NCBI RefSeq assembly: GCF_000442515.1
Contig: NZ_AQPH01000026.1
Location: 1 to 42,265 of the forward strand
Length of the DNA: 42,265 nucleotides
DNA from: Magnetospirillum fulvum MGU-K5
GTDB lineage: Bacteria > Pseudomonadota > Alphaproteobacteria > Rhodospirillales > Magnetospirillaceae
Reading direction: 5' to 3'
Each line of letters begins with the position of its first letter. The first letter of the stretch is position 1. The translations under genes and the position numbers were made by a program. Shown here piece by piece: positions 25,118-33,881 of this stretch. The notes beneath the pieces were generated by a model that made no database searches, had not been told where the DNA came from, and was given only the letters and a program-made list of their open reading frames with translations.

Positions 25118-27496
25118 TCACTCCGGCGCGACCGGACGGGGGGCCAGGGTCAGCACCCATGGGCTGTCACTGTCCAGCCGGAACGGGCGGTTGTCCCGCC
25201 AATCCTTAAGCTGGTCGCTGTAATGCGACGACATCGGGTGTCCTGACTGGCCGGGAACGATCAGGAAGCGGCTGTCGTTCAGGTCGGCAAGGTCAATGAC
25301 GGTCCGCAACGTCGGTCCGTGGACATGGGGAAAGCGACCTCCGTCGATCCGATATGTCCCACGCGACAGCGTGGCGTTGTCGCCATCGGTGCGGATTTCC
25401 TGCGTTGCCCACCGTCGCAACAGCGGCACTTGCCCCAGCACCGGATGTGCAAATCGCGCTTTGTGAGCGTCCCCCCAGCGCCATCGGCTCATGTCGCGGC
25501 CCCAATCGGCTTTAAGGTCGGTCAGCGCCTGCTCTAGACTGCGTTCAATCAGTTCCTCGCAGCTTTCGGCGGCGGGGGTGGTGATATCGTCACACCAATA
25601 GCGCCGCTTGGTGAAGGCATCGACCAGCACCTTGGGCGAGGGCGGCGATTGCGGATCGTAGAGGTCGCCCAGTTCGTCGGCAAAAATGGCACGGCTGAGA
25701 GATGCGACCCAGGCGGCAAGAAGCAGCGGTTCAGGGCGGTCGCGGGAGACATCGCCGGTCCAATCGGCGATCAGCCGAACCGCCTCGCGCCCCCGTTCAG
25801 ACGCCGGTTCGATCCCGGTCAACAGATCCTTGATCTCAACCGCTTGAAGCGAAACGATATCACCCTGAAGCGCGACCATGTCGGCGACGCTCATCCCCTT
25901 GCGCGGCTCCAATATTTCGCGCAGTCGCTCGGCCCGATAGGTTTCCGGCCACAGCGCGGCAATCATATAGGGATATTTGTCCGGGCTCGGGCGGTTGTTG
26001 GCATTGATCAGAATGCCAGAGCGGGGATTAACCGTCTGCGGCATCTTAGTCGGCGGAATCCAACCGATCCAATCCCCCGCCCCGGTCCAGCCTCGCGCGG
26101 GGAGCAGCCCATTACCGGAGCGGCGAATCGGGATCCGTCCAACCGTGGTCAACGCGATGGTGCCGCCGACATCGGCATAGCCGACATTCAACGCCGGAGC
26201 CTGGACATCCCGTTGAACCGCCGCAAAGCTGGGCCAGTCCCGCGCCAAATTCATCCGCATCAGGGTCTGAACCCCGGTATCGTTGTCGCCGAGCGCCGTC
26301 GAGGAAAACGCCACCACCTCGCCCGGCGCGGCCAGATCGCTGGCGATCAAATCCGAAATTACTGGCCCGTGCCGGGTTTCGCGCACCGTCAGAGCGACAT
26401 CGGGGGCATCCTTGACCTTGATCACCTCTTCGCGGACGGTGAACGGGCGAGTGCCATCAGGGGTGCGGTAGGCGGTCTCGCCCTCTTTTTTCTCGATGAA
26501 CAGATCAACGGTGTCGGCTTCGGCCGAGGTGAATCCCCAGGCGATCTTGTCGTTATGGCCGATGACGAGGAACGGCAGGCCGGGCGAGGTCGCCCCTGCC
26601 AGCGACAGGCCCGGAGCCTCGATTCCAGCCAGATACCAGTATGACGGCGCGATAAAGGGAAGGTGAGGGTCATTGGACAGAATCGGCTTACCACTGGCGC
26701 TGCGGTTGCCTGCAACAATCCAAATGTTCGAGGCCGGTGCTGGGCGGGCCGCAGAGGGGATCGCGGCCAACAGCGCACCCCAGCCGGTTTCTGACAATCC
26801 TTGTCCGGTCTCTGTTCCTCCGGCGGGAAACAGTTCGGGAATTCGTCGGGGATCGATCCGTCGCGCTAATCGTGCCCGCAGAATATCGTCGGGCCAATTC
26901 CCCGCCAGTTGCAGAGCCATCAGCTTCTGCCACAGCATCGAATCGACTGGGCTCCACGGTTCCGGGTGTAGTCCCAACAGGCTGTATTCGAGGGGAAGAC
27001 GGGTCTCGGGCGATGTCAGCCACGCATTGACGCCGTTGGCATAGGCGGTCAGGGCCGCCCGGGTCGGCTCATCAAGGCGGGACAGGGAAAGTTCGGCCAG
27101 ACGGCGTAATCCCAATGTCCGCATGAAGCGATCATTGACCAGACCAGCCGGTCCGATCGCTTCGGCCAGACGGCCAGAGCCGAGGCGGCGCATCGTCTCC
27201 ATTTGCCACATCCGGTCCTGGGCATGAACCCAGCCCAGGGCGAACCAGGAATCTTCGCGATTGGCAGCGCGGATATGGGGAACGCCCTTGGCGTCGCGGG
27301 CAATGGTGACGGGGGCGGTGAGGCCGGTCAGATCGATCCGGCCGGTTTGACGCGGCAATGGGCTCATCAGCGCCAGCCAAGCCGCCGCGCCCCCCAACAG
27401 CGCGGTCAGGGCCACCGCATTGAGGCCAAGAACAATCAAACGACGGCGCGCGGGGCGACGATTTCTGATTGCGGCGGTTTCTTCCGTCACGATCAC
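25118..27496 (-). CDS. Penicillin acylase family Ntn-hydrolase
   Basis: A protein of 792 aa starting at a GTG behind GGTGGGG. A membrane anchor or uncleaved signal spans residues about 20-42 (VLGLNAVALTALLGGAAAW). The precursor has the alpha-chain region (GVPHIRAANREDSWFALGWV, AQDRMWQMETMRRLGSGRLA) and the autoprocessing junction ASNIWIVAGNRS, with Ser256 as predicted N-terminal nucleophile of the beta chain. KPILSNDPHLPF, GLPFLVIGHNDKIAWGFT and LINANNRPS follow. Members cleave amide bonds of penicillin G, cephalosporin side chains or acyl-homoserine lactones; the substrate here is unknown. It is divergent from the epimerase gene. Confidence 0.9.
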   Translation of the reverse strand: MIVTEETAAIRNRRPARRRLIVLGLNAVALTALLGGAAAWLALMSPLPRQTGRIDLTGLTAPVTIARDAKGVPHIRAANREDSWFALGWVHAQDRMWQMETMRRLGSGRLAEAIGPAGLVNDRFMRTLGLRRLAELSLSRLDEPTRAALTAYANGVNAWLTSPETRLPLEYSLLGLHPEPWSPVDSMLWQKLMALQLAGNWPDDILRARLARRIDPRRIPELFPAGGTETGQGLSETGWGALLAAIPSAARPAPASNIWIVAGNRSASGKPILSNDPHLPFIAPSYWYLAGIEAPGLSLAGATSPGLPFLVIGHNDKIAWGFTSAEADTVDLFIEKKEGETAYRTPDGTRPFTVREEVIKVKDAPDVALTVRETRHGPVISDLIASDLAAPGEVVAFSSTALGDNDTGVQTLMRMNLARDWPSFAAVQRDVQAPALNVGYADVGGTIALTTVGRIPIRRSGNGLLPARGWTGAGDWIGWIPPTKMPQTVNPRSGILINANNRPSPDKYPYMIAALWPETYRAERLREILEPRKGMSVADMVALQGDIVSLQAVEIKDLLTGIEPASERGREAVRLIADWTGDVSRDRPEPLLLAAWVASLSRAIFADELGDLYDPQSPPSPKVLVDAFTKRRYWCDDITTPAAESCEELIERSLEQALTDLKADWGRDMSRWRWGDAHKARFAHPVLGQVPLLRRWATQEIRTDGDNATLSRGTYRIDGGRFPHVHGPTLRTVIDLADLNDSRFLIVPGQSGHPMSSHYSDQLKDWRDNRPFRLDSDSPWVLTLAPRPVAPE

Positions 27497-27661
27497 TTCC
27501 CCACCTTTGTTTACGGCGGATGTCGCTGCCGACCATAAAGTGGTAACGCCAACGGCCCGAGCCTGTAAAGCGAAAGCACGGCTTGTGCTTTGGCCGTGCC
27601 GGTGCGCCGTGGTATAGGAGGCGGGCAGAAACGCCCGAACCGAACAGGATCGAGACCATAG

Positions 27662-28066
27662 ATGATCGGAAAGCTAAACCACGTTGCCATTGCTGTCCCG
27701 GACCTTGCCGCCGCGACCGCTCTTTATCGTGACACGCTGGGCGCGGTCGTTTCCGAACCGGTGCCGCAGCCGGCGCATGGCGTCGTCGTGGTGTTTGTCA
27801 CCCTGACCAATACCAAGATCGAACTGGTTCATCCGTTGGGCGATGCCTCGCCGATCGCCGGTTTCCTTGCCAAGAATCCCAACGGCGGCATCCATCATAT
27901 CTGTTACGAAGTCGCGGATATCCTGGCCGCTCGCGACCAGTTGAAGGCGAGCGGGGCGCGGGTCCTGGGCGATGGCGAGCCCAAGATCGGCGCCCATGAC
28001 AAGCCGGTGCTGTTCCTTCACCCGAAGGATTTCTGCGGTACCCTGGTCGAACTCGAACAAGCCTAG
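27662..28066 (+). CDS. mce: Methylmalonyl-CoA epimerase
   Basis: A protein of 134 aa, one VOC/glyoxalase-fold unit pair. The features LNHVAIAVPDLAAATALYRD (metal-ligand His), TKIELVHPLGDASPIAGFL, GGIHHICYEVADI (His) and CGTLVELEQ (Glu) match methylmalonyl-CoA epimerase. It interconverts (2S)- and (2R)-methylmalonyl-CoA in propionyl-CoA assimilation. The mutase and propionyl-CoA carboxylase genes are not in the window. The tag gene follows on the same strand after 26 bases. Confidence 0.94.
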   Translation: MIGKLNHVAIAVPDLAAATALYRDTLGAVVSEPVPQPAHGVVVVFVTLTNTKIELVHPLGDASPIAGFLAKNPNGGIHHICYEVADILAARDQLKASGARVLGDGEPKIGAHDKPVLFLHPKDFCGTLVELEQA

Positions 28067-28092
28067 GTGCTGGACCGGCCGGGAGGCGGGCG

Positions 28093-28641
28093 ATGAACTG
28101 GTATTGCGATATCGCCCCCGGCCACCCTGTCCACGGCCCCTACCACGACACGGAATACGGCGTTCCGGTGGACGACGACCGTGCGTTGTTCGAGCGGCTG
28201 TGCCTGGAGATTTTTCAGGCTGGGCTGTCCTGGCTGATCGTTCTGAAAAAGCGCCCGGCCCTGGTGGCAGCGTTCGATGCTTTCGATCCCGCCCGTGTCG
28301 CGCAATACGACGAAAACGATATCGAGCGGTTGATGTCCGATGCCGGGATCATCCGCAATCGCCGCAAGATCGCGGCGGTGATCGGCAATGCCCGCAAGGT
28401 CGTCGAGATTTGCGAATCCGAGGGATCGTTCGCCGCCTGGATTCAGCGCCACCATCCCCGCGACAAAGCGGCCTGGGTCAAGCTGTTCCGCCAGACCTTC
28501 GCCTTTACCGGGGGAGAGGTGGTGGGCGAGTTCCTGATGAGCATCGGCGTTCTTCCCGGCGCTCACCGCCCGGATTGTCCGGCCTTCGCCCGGATTCTCG
28601 ATCTTGATCCGCTGTGGCGGAAATCAGAGCCAACAAGCTGA
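28093..28641 (+). CDS. tag: DNA-3-methyladenine glycosylase I
   Basis: A protein of 182 aa. It matches Tag across its length: zinc ligands Cys5 and His18 (PYHDTEYGVPV), LFERLCLEIFQAGLSW, IIRNRRKIAAVIGNARKV and the C-terminal zinc His/Cys in GAHRPDC. It removes 3-methyladenine from alkylated DNA to begin base excision repair. GGGAGGCGGGCG directly precedes the ATG. It is probably cotranscribed with mce, though the functions are unrelated. Confidence 0.95.
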   Translation: MNWYCDIAPGHPVHGPYHDTEYGVPVDDDRALFERLCLEIFQAGLSWLIVLKKRPALVAAFDAFDPARVAQYDENDIERLMSDAGIIRNRRKIAAVIGNARKVVEICESEGSFAAWIQRHHPRDKAAWVKLFRQTFAFTGGEVVGEFLMSIGVLPGAHRPDCPAFARILDLDPLWRKSEPTS

Positions 28642-28653
28642 CTTTAAAAGATA

Positions 28654-29436
28654 TTACAGCTCGTCGGCACTGCGGCGGTGGACCGCCATCCCGGCCGTGG
28701 CCTGACAAGACGGCATCATCTCGATCCGGCTGATATTGACGTGAGCCGGGGCCGACGTTGCCCAGAACACCGCTTCGGCGACATCCTCCGACGTCAGCGG
28801 CGTGGTCCCCTCATAGACCTTGGCGGCCTTGTCGGGATCGCCATGGAAGCGGACAGTGGAAAATTCCGACCCGCCGCACAGACCCGGCTCGATATTGGTG
28901 ACGCGCAACCGGGTCTTGACCAGATCGGCCAGCAGATTGGCGGAAAATTGCTTCACCGCCGCCTTGGTCGCACCATAGACGTTGCCACCGGGATAGGGAA
29001 AATTCCCGGCGATCGAGCCGATATTGACGATATGCCCACGATCGCGCTCGATCATGCCGGGGAGAATAGCGCGGGTGACCTGGACCAGTCCTTTCAGATT
29101 GGTATCGATCATCGTGTCCCAATCGTCGGGATCGGTGGCATAGGCCGGTTCAAGCCCCAGCGCTAACCCGGCATTGTTGACGAGAACGTCGATCGCGGCG
29201 AAGTTCGGCGGCAGCGCGGCCACAAAAGCAGCAATCGCGGCGCGGTCGCGAACGTCGAGCGGAGCAGCATGAACCGGCGTTCCCAACTCGGCCTTCAAGG
29301 CATTAAGCCGCTCGACCCGGCGGCCACAGATCACCAGCCGCGCTCCGGCGGCGGCAAAGCGGCGGGCGATGGCCGTGCCGAATCCGGCGGTGGCTCCGGT
29401 CACCATCACGGTCCGGTTGGTCCAGTTGGCGCTCAT
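28654..29436 (-). CDS. ydfG: YdfG-like NADP-dependent short-chain dehydrogenase
   Basis: A protein of 260 aa, classical SDR. The nucleotide-binding motif is TGATAGFG, the structural NNAG is present, and the catalytic Ser is in IVNIGSIAG with YGATK (Tyr-x3-Lys). IEPGLCGGSEFSTVRFHGDP, AHVNISRIEMMP and the C-terminal AGMAVHRR are characteristic of YdfG, which oxidises serine, allo-threonine and 3-hydroxy acids including 3-hydroxypropionate and reduces malonic semialdehyde. It converges with tag and is downstream of the lipoprotein gene on the same strand. Confidence 0.88.
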   Translation of the reverse strand: MSANWTNRTVMVTGATAGFGTAIARRFAAAGARLVICGRRVERLNALKAELGTPVHAAPLDVRDRAAIAAFVAALPPNFAAIDVLVNNAGLALGLEPAYATDPDDWDTMIDTNLKGLVQVTRAILPGMIERDRGHIVNIGSIAGNFPYPGGNVYGATKAAVKQFSANLLADLVKTRLRVTNIEPGLCGGSEFSTVRFHGDPDKAAKVYEGTTPLTSEDVAEAVFWATSAPAHVNISRIEMMPSCQATAGMAVHRRSADEL

Positions 29437-29455
29437 CTCGAATCCTCGACTTGCC

Positions 29456-30106
29456 TCAGTTTTTCATTTCGGACGGACGGGGCGGCAGCGGACGACGCGG
29501 GTCGGGATCGCGCAGCATCACCAGATGCGGCATCGGTGATAGCGGATTATCGATCTTCCAGATATAGACCCGGTTGGTCCCGAACTGACGCACTTCGGTC
29601 GCGTTGTTCTCGATGACATTGGCGTCGGTGGTGACGCGGAACTCGCCTTCCATCGTCAGGCCAAGTTCGGCCAGAATTTGGGCGTCCGACGGTTTCAACC
29701 CGTTGGCGGCAACGATGATCGCACCGTTTTCCAGGGATCGCAGCGCCAGCATCCGGGCATCGCGGCGGATCAGGGCGGTCAGTTGAACCGTGCTCAACCG
29801 TCCGGCCCGCTCATACTCGACGGCAAAGCGGCCCCGGCCGCGCGATTCGAGCTTGCGGAAGGCGATGTCGCGGACAAGATCCTTCCGGATATTCTCGATC
29901 CGCTCGGCCTCGTCCTTGGGATCGACTTTGCCCTTGCGGTAATCGTCGAGGATCGGGGCCCACATCAGGTCGCCCTTGTAGCTGATGGCGTAATCGCCAT
30001 AGCGAGACAACCGCAGCTCGGCCCGGAACTTGTCGGGGATGTAGCACGACGACAGCAGGAACAGGGCGGCCAAGACCGCCAGCCGTTTGGTCCATTCAGC
30101 CGCCAC
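29456..30106 (-). CDS. Uncharacterised lipoprotein
   Basis: A protein of 216 aa from the GTG at 30106, chosen because GGAGG lies five bases ahead of it. The N-terminus is a lipoprotein signal: EWTKRLAVLAALFLLSSC with the lipobox LSSC. The mature part (IPDKFRAELRLSRYGDYAIS, SYKGDLMWAPILDDYRKG, then a lysine/arginine/glutamate-rich helix and several beta strands) matches no family I recognise. It is predicted to be anchored in the inner or outer membrane facing the periplasm. Its start lies inside the end of mazG, an overlap of 11 bases, so coupling is likely. Confidence 0.75.
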   Translation of the reverse strand: MAAEWTKRLAVLAALFLLSSCYIPDKFRAELRLSRYGDYAISYKGDLMWAPILDDYRKGKVDPKDEAERIENIRKDLVRDIAFRKLESRGRGRFAVEYERAGRLSTVQLTALIRRDARMLALRSLENGAIIVAANGLKPSDAQILAELGLTMEGEFRVTTDANVIENNATEVRQFGTNRVYIWKIDNPLSPMPHLVMLRDPDPRRPLPPRPSEMKN

Positions 30107-30929
30107 GGCCACCTCCGCTAGGCTCCAACCGTTTTGCAGCCTGCCACAACGCTTCCATTTCGTCGAGCGACGCGACTTCTGGCGAGCGCCCTTCGTCGCG
30201 CAGGGCGCGTTCAATGTAGCGGAAGCGGCGTTCGAATTTCTCGTTGGCCCGTCCCAGTGCCTGCTCGGGATCGACCGCAAGCTTGCGGGCAAGATTGACG
30301 CAGACGAATAACAGGTCGCCGATTTCGTCCTCGACCCGGTCATGGGGCGACCCGGCGCGAATCTCGACAGCGACCTCTTCGGCCTCTTCCGCCAGTTTGT
30401 CGAGGATCGCACCCGGTTCATCCCAATCGAACCCGACCCGGGCGGCACGGTTTTGCAGCTTCAGGGCGCGGGTCATCGGGGGCAGGGCCCGGGCAATGCC
30501 GTCCAGAACGCCGTCTCCGCCCGCTTCGGCCCGTTCGCGCGCTTTCAGCTCTTCCCACGTTTCCAGATGGGAAGCCGCGTCAACCGGTTGAGCGTCGGCG
30601 AACAGATGGGGATGGCGACGGATCATCTTTTCGGCCGCGGCCCCTGCGACCGTTTCGAAATCAAAATGTCCCGCTTCATCGGCGATCTGGGACTGGAACA
30701 CCACCTGAAACAACAGGTCGCCCAGTTCGTCCTTTACCGCGTTGTTGTCGTTGCGGGCGATGGCATCGGCGACCTCATAGGCCTCTTCGATGGTATAGGG
30801 GGCGATCGTCGCCCAGCTTTGGGCACGGTCCCAGGAACAGCCGCGGTCAGGGTCGCGCAATCGAGCCATGACGGCCAGCAACCGGTCAATCGGTCGTAAC
30901 GAGGCCGCAGGCGCGCAATCTTCGTCCAT
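30096..30929 (-). CDS. mazG: Nucleoside triphosphate pyrophosphohydrolase MazG
   Basis: A protein of 277 aa with the two tandem MazG domains of the E. coli type. The first has the metal site YTIEEAYEVADAI and DELGDLLFQVVF; the second has EEAEEVAVEI and EDEIGDLLFVCVNLA. The linker includes CSWDRAQSW near residue 31 and EKMIRRHPHLF. It hydrolyses NTPs and dNTPs to monophosphates and affects ppGpp level and nucleotide-pool cleaning in E. coli. The region downstream overlaps the lipoprotein start. Confidence 0.95.
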   Translation of the reverse strand: MDEDCAPAASLRPIDRLLAVMARLRDPDRGCSWDRAQSWATIAPYTIEEAYEVADAIARNDNNAVKDELGDLLFQVVFQSQIADEAGHFDFETVAGAAAEKMIRRHPHLFADAQPVDAASHLETWEELKARERAEAGGDGVLDGIARALPPMTRALKLQNRAARVGFDWDEPGAILDKLAEEAEEVAVEIRAGSPHDRVEDEIGDLLFVCVNLARKLAVDPEQALGRANEKFERRFRYIERALRDEGRSPEVASLDEMEALWQAAKRLEPSGGGRGG

Positions 30930-31059
30930 GATCAGGGGGGCTCCGTCAGGGTGGGTCCGGATCGTAGCACCCTGGCGTCTCCAGGCAAGGATCAGAGTGA
31001 TCCAACGCGGCCATGCGACCGTACAAGGGACTATACATCCTTTGGAAGGACTCCCCCCG

Positions 31060-31422
31060 ATGACCGAATGTTCTCCCGTAAGCGTCTATTATGACGGAGC
31101 CTGCCCGGTCTGTTCCCGCGAGATCGCGACCTATCAACGGTTGACTCCCGAAGACGCGGTGCGCTGGGTCGATGCCTCCACCTGCGACGAAAGCGATCTG
31201 GGCGAAGGATTGGACCGCAGCCAGGCGTTGGGATTGTTCCACCTGCGCGATGAATCCGGCCGGGTGCTGTCCGGTCTCGATGCCTTTATCGCGTTGTGGG
31301 CGCGGGTGCCGGGTCTTGGCCTGGTTGCCCGCTTGGCCGCGTTGCCTCCGTTTCGGTCGCTGCTTGGGTTTGGCTATCGCGTCTTTCTGAAGGTGCGTCC
31401 GTTATGGAGGTCTGCCCCATAA
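31060..31422 (+). CDS. DCC-family (DUF393) thiol-disulfide oxidoreductase-like protein
   Basis: A protein of 120 aa. The defining DxxCxxC motif is at the N-terminus: YYDGACPVCSREI with Asp12, Cys15 and Cys18. The rest follows the family (RWVDAS, LGLFHLRDESGRVLSGLDAF, then a C-terminal helical LGFGYRVFLKVRP). The family has a thioredoxin-like fold, but reactions are not established. GGAAGGA precedes the ATG. No partner is coupled; the next gene starts about 100 bases downstream. Confidence 0.85.
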   Translation: MTECSPVSVYYDGACPVCSREIATYQRLTPEDAVRWVDASTCDESDLGEGLDRSQALGLFHLRDESGRVLSGLDAFIALWARVPGLGLVARLAALPPFRSLLGFGYRVFLKVRPLWRSAP

Positions 31423-31519
31423 CGCCAGAAACAAAGCTGGTTGGGCTGTTGCCTGTGAATTAAGCAGGGGCTACAGTCTACAAAGCTGGACACAGGCGAT
31501 ACGGGAGGACCGGGGGAAG

Positions 31520-32938
31520 ATGGCGTTCGACGAGATGAAGTCGGCCGACGGTGGGGTGCGCCCTGCCTTCCGGGCCTACGAGGATTGGCTGTTGTCGATG
31601 CCACCCGATCTGTTACCGCGCAAGAATGAACAGGCCGATGCCCTGTTTCGTCGCCTTGGCATCACCTTCGCCGTCTATGGCGATCAGGAGGGGACCGAGC
31701 GGCTGATCCCCTTCGATCCGATCCCGCGCATTCTTGCCGCGCGCGAGTGGAAGAGGCTGTCCGATGGCTGTTGCCAGCGGGTGCGGGCGCTTAATGCCTT
31801 TCTCAAGGACCTTTATCACGATCAGGAAATCATCAATGCCGGAGTAATTCCGGCCGAACGGGTGTTCGGCAACGGTCTGTACCGGCCCGAGATGAACGGC
31901 CTGTCGGTTGCCCGCGACGTCTATATCCACATCGCCGGGATTGATGTCGTCCGCACCGGGGAAGACGAGTTCTTTGTACTGGAAGACAATCTGCGCTCGC
32001 CGTCCGGGGTCTCCTATATGCTGGAGAACCGGGCGATGATGATGCGGCTGTTCCCTGATCTGTTCACCCGCTACAGCGTTGCAGCGGTCGATTCCTATCC
32101 CGATCAGTTGCTGCGTAACCTGCGCGCGGTGGCCCCCGCCGCCTGTACCGGCGAGCCGACCGTGGTGGTGATGACCCCGGGTTATTACAACAGCGCCTAT
32201 TTCGAGCACGCTTTCCTGGCCGAGCAGATGGGGGTCGAACTGGTTGAGGGCCGCGATCTGTTCGTCGAGGACGGGCTGGTCTATATGCGGACCACCCAGG
32301 GGCCGAAGCGGGTCGACGTGATCTATCGCCGGATCGACGACGATTTCCTCGATCCGGCCGCGTTCAATCCTCATTCGTCGTTGGGGGTTCGCGGCCTGCT
32401 GGAAGCCTACCGTTCCGGGGGCGTCACCCTGGCCAATGCGATCGGAACCGGCGTCGCCGACGACAAAGCGACCTATATCCATGTTCCCGACATGGTGCGG
32501 TTCTATCTCGGCGAGGAACCGATCCTCTCCAACGTCCCGACCTGGCGGTTGGAGCGTGAGGACGAGCGTAAATACGTGCTGGAACGGCTTCCCGAACTGG
32601 TGGTCAAGGAAGTGCAGGGGGCGGGCGGCTACGGCATGCTGGTCGGCCCGACCTCGACCAAGGCCGAGATCGAGGATTTCCGCGCCCGCATTCTGGCCAA
32701 CCCGGCCAATTACATTGCCCAGCCGACCCTGTCGCTGTCGACGGTCCCGACCCTGGTCGATAAGGGGATCGCGCCCCGCCATGTCGATTTGCGACCCTAT
32801 GTCCTGATGGGCGAAACCGCGACCCTGGTTCCCGGTGGGCTGACCCGGGTGGCGTTGCGTGAGGGATCGCTGGTGGTCAACTCGTCGCAGGGCGGCGGAA
32901 CCAAGGATACCTGGGTGCTGGAGAACGACCCATGCTGA
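31520..32938 (+). CDS. Circularly permuted ATP-grasp protein
   Basis: A protein of 472 aa of the circularly permuted type-2 ATP-grasp family (DUF404/DUF407). Signature regions are LIPFDPIPRILAAREW, GNGLYRPEMNGL, FFVLEDNLRSPSGVSYMLEN, VVMTPGYYNSAYFEHAFLA, VDVIYRRIDDDFLDP, VTLANAIGTGVADDKA and VVKEVQGAGGYGMLVGP. The fold predicts ATP-dependent carboxylate-amine ligation, possibly of a peptide. The substrate is unknown. The alpha-E gene begins 7 bases before its stop, and this pairing is conserved widely. A transglutaminase-like gene often joins the pair but is not in the window. Confidence 0.92.
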   Translation: MAFDEMKSADGGVRPAFRAYEDWLLSMPPDLLPRKNEQADALFRRLGITFAVYGDQEGTERLIPFDPIPRILAAREWKRLSDGCCQRVRALNAFLKDLYHDQEIINAGVIPAERVFGNGLYRPEMNGLSVARDVYIHIAGIDVVRTGEDEFFVLEDNLRSPSGVSYMLENRAMMMRLFPDLFTRYSVAAVDSYPDQLLRNLRAVAPAACTGEPTVVVMTPGYYNSAYFEHAFLAEQMGVELVEGRDLFVEDGLVYMRTTQGPKRVDVIYRRIDDDFLDPAAFNPHSSLGVRGLLEAYRSGGVTLANAIGTGVADDKATYIHVPDMVRFYLGEEPILSNVPTWRLEREDERKYVLERLPELVVKEVQGAGGYGMLVGPTSTKAEIEDFRARILANPANYIAQPTLSLSTVPTLVDKGIAPRHVDLRPYVLMGETATLVPGGLTRVALREGSLVVNSSQGGGTKDTWVLENDPC

Positions 32939-33861
32939 GCCGCACCGCCGATCATCTTTACTGGATGAGCCGATACATGGAGCGGGCGGAGAACATCACC
33001 CGCTTTGTCGAGGTCGCCAACCGGCTCTCTCTGTCGGTGCCGTCCACCCGTGACCGCGCCGCCTGCTGGCAGCCGGTGCTGACCATCGCCGGTGGCGAAG
33101 ATGATTTCGCCGCCCGTCACGGCGAACGCTCGGCGGTGTCGGTGATCGAGTATGCCGTGCTCGACCCGACGAACCCGTCGTCGATCTATTCCTCGCTGCG
33201 GGCCGCGCGCGAGAACGCTCACGCCGTCCGCAGCGTGATTCCGGTCGAGACCTGGGAATCGCTGAATGGAACATGGCTGGAAGCGCGCGGACTGGACGGT
33301 CCCCGTTTGCGCGAACAGGGACTGATCGCTTTTTGCGAATGGGTGCGCGAGCGGTCGCACCAGTTCCGCGGCATCACCTATGGGACGATGCTGCGCGACG
33401 AAGCCGATTATTTCATCCGGCTCGGTACCTTTCTTGAACGCGCCGACAATACTGCCCGTTTGCTCGGGGTGCGGGCAACTGGGGTCGCTCCCGGTCAGAC
33501 CGATGTTGATGCCGATGATCAGTTGCATTGGGCGGCGGTATTGCGCTCGGTCAGCGCCTTCCGCGCCTTCCGTACTGTTCACGGCGGCGATATCACCCCA
33601 TTGCGAGCGGTCGATCTGCTGGTGATGCGGGCCGCGTTACCGCGCTCGCTGCATTCTTGCCTCAATCAGGTGCGCGATATCCTGGAGCGCCTCAACCCGC
33701 AGGCGGAATGCACCCGGTTGGCCGGGGCGGCCCATGCCCACATCCATTACGGACGGCTTGATCATCTGCTGTCACGGGGGCTAGGGCCGTTCATCGATGA
33801 TTTCATCGATGCCAACAACACCTTGGCCGGTCAGATTCATAAGGACTTCCTGTTAAGCTGA
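32932..33861 (+). CDS. Alpha-E domain protein (DUF403)
   Basis: A protein of 309 aa, almost entirely helical and rich in conserved glutamates and arginines: LSRTADHLYWMSRYMERAEN at the N-terminus, SLRAARENAHAVRSVIP, YFIRLGTFLERADNTARLLG and SLHSCLNQVRDILERL. It is named for its helical glutamate motif, and its biochemical role is not established. It is encoded with the ATP-grasp partner (7-base overlap), so the two likely act in one peptide-modifying or ligating reaction. Confidence 0.92.
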   Translation: MLSRTADHLYWMSRYMERAENITRFVEVANRLSLSVPSTRDRAACWQPVLTIAGGEDDFAARHGERSAVSVIEYAVLDPTNPSSIYSSLRAARENAHAVRSVIPVETWESLNGTWLEARGLDGPRLREQGLIAFCEWVRERSHQFRGITYGTMLRDEADYFIRLGTFLERADNTARLLGVRATGVAPGQTDVDADDQLHWAAVLRSVSAFRAFRTVHGGDITPLRAVDLLVMRAALPRSLHSCLNQVRDILERLNPQAECTRLAGAAHAHIHYGRLDHLLSRGLGPFIDDFIDANNTLAGQIHKDFLLS

Positions 33862-33881
33862 CACGCGGGGGGGACAGAAGG

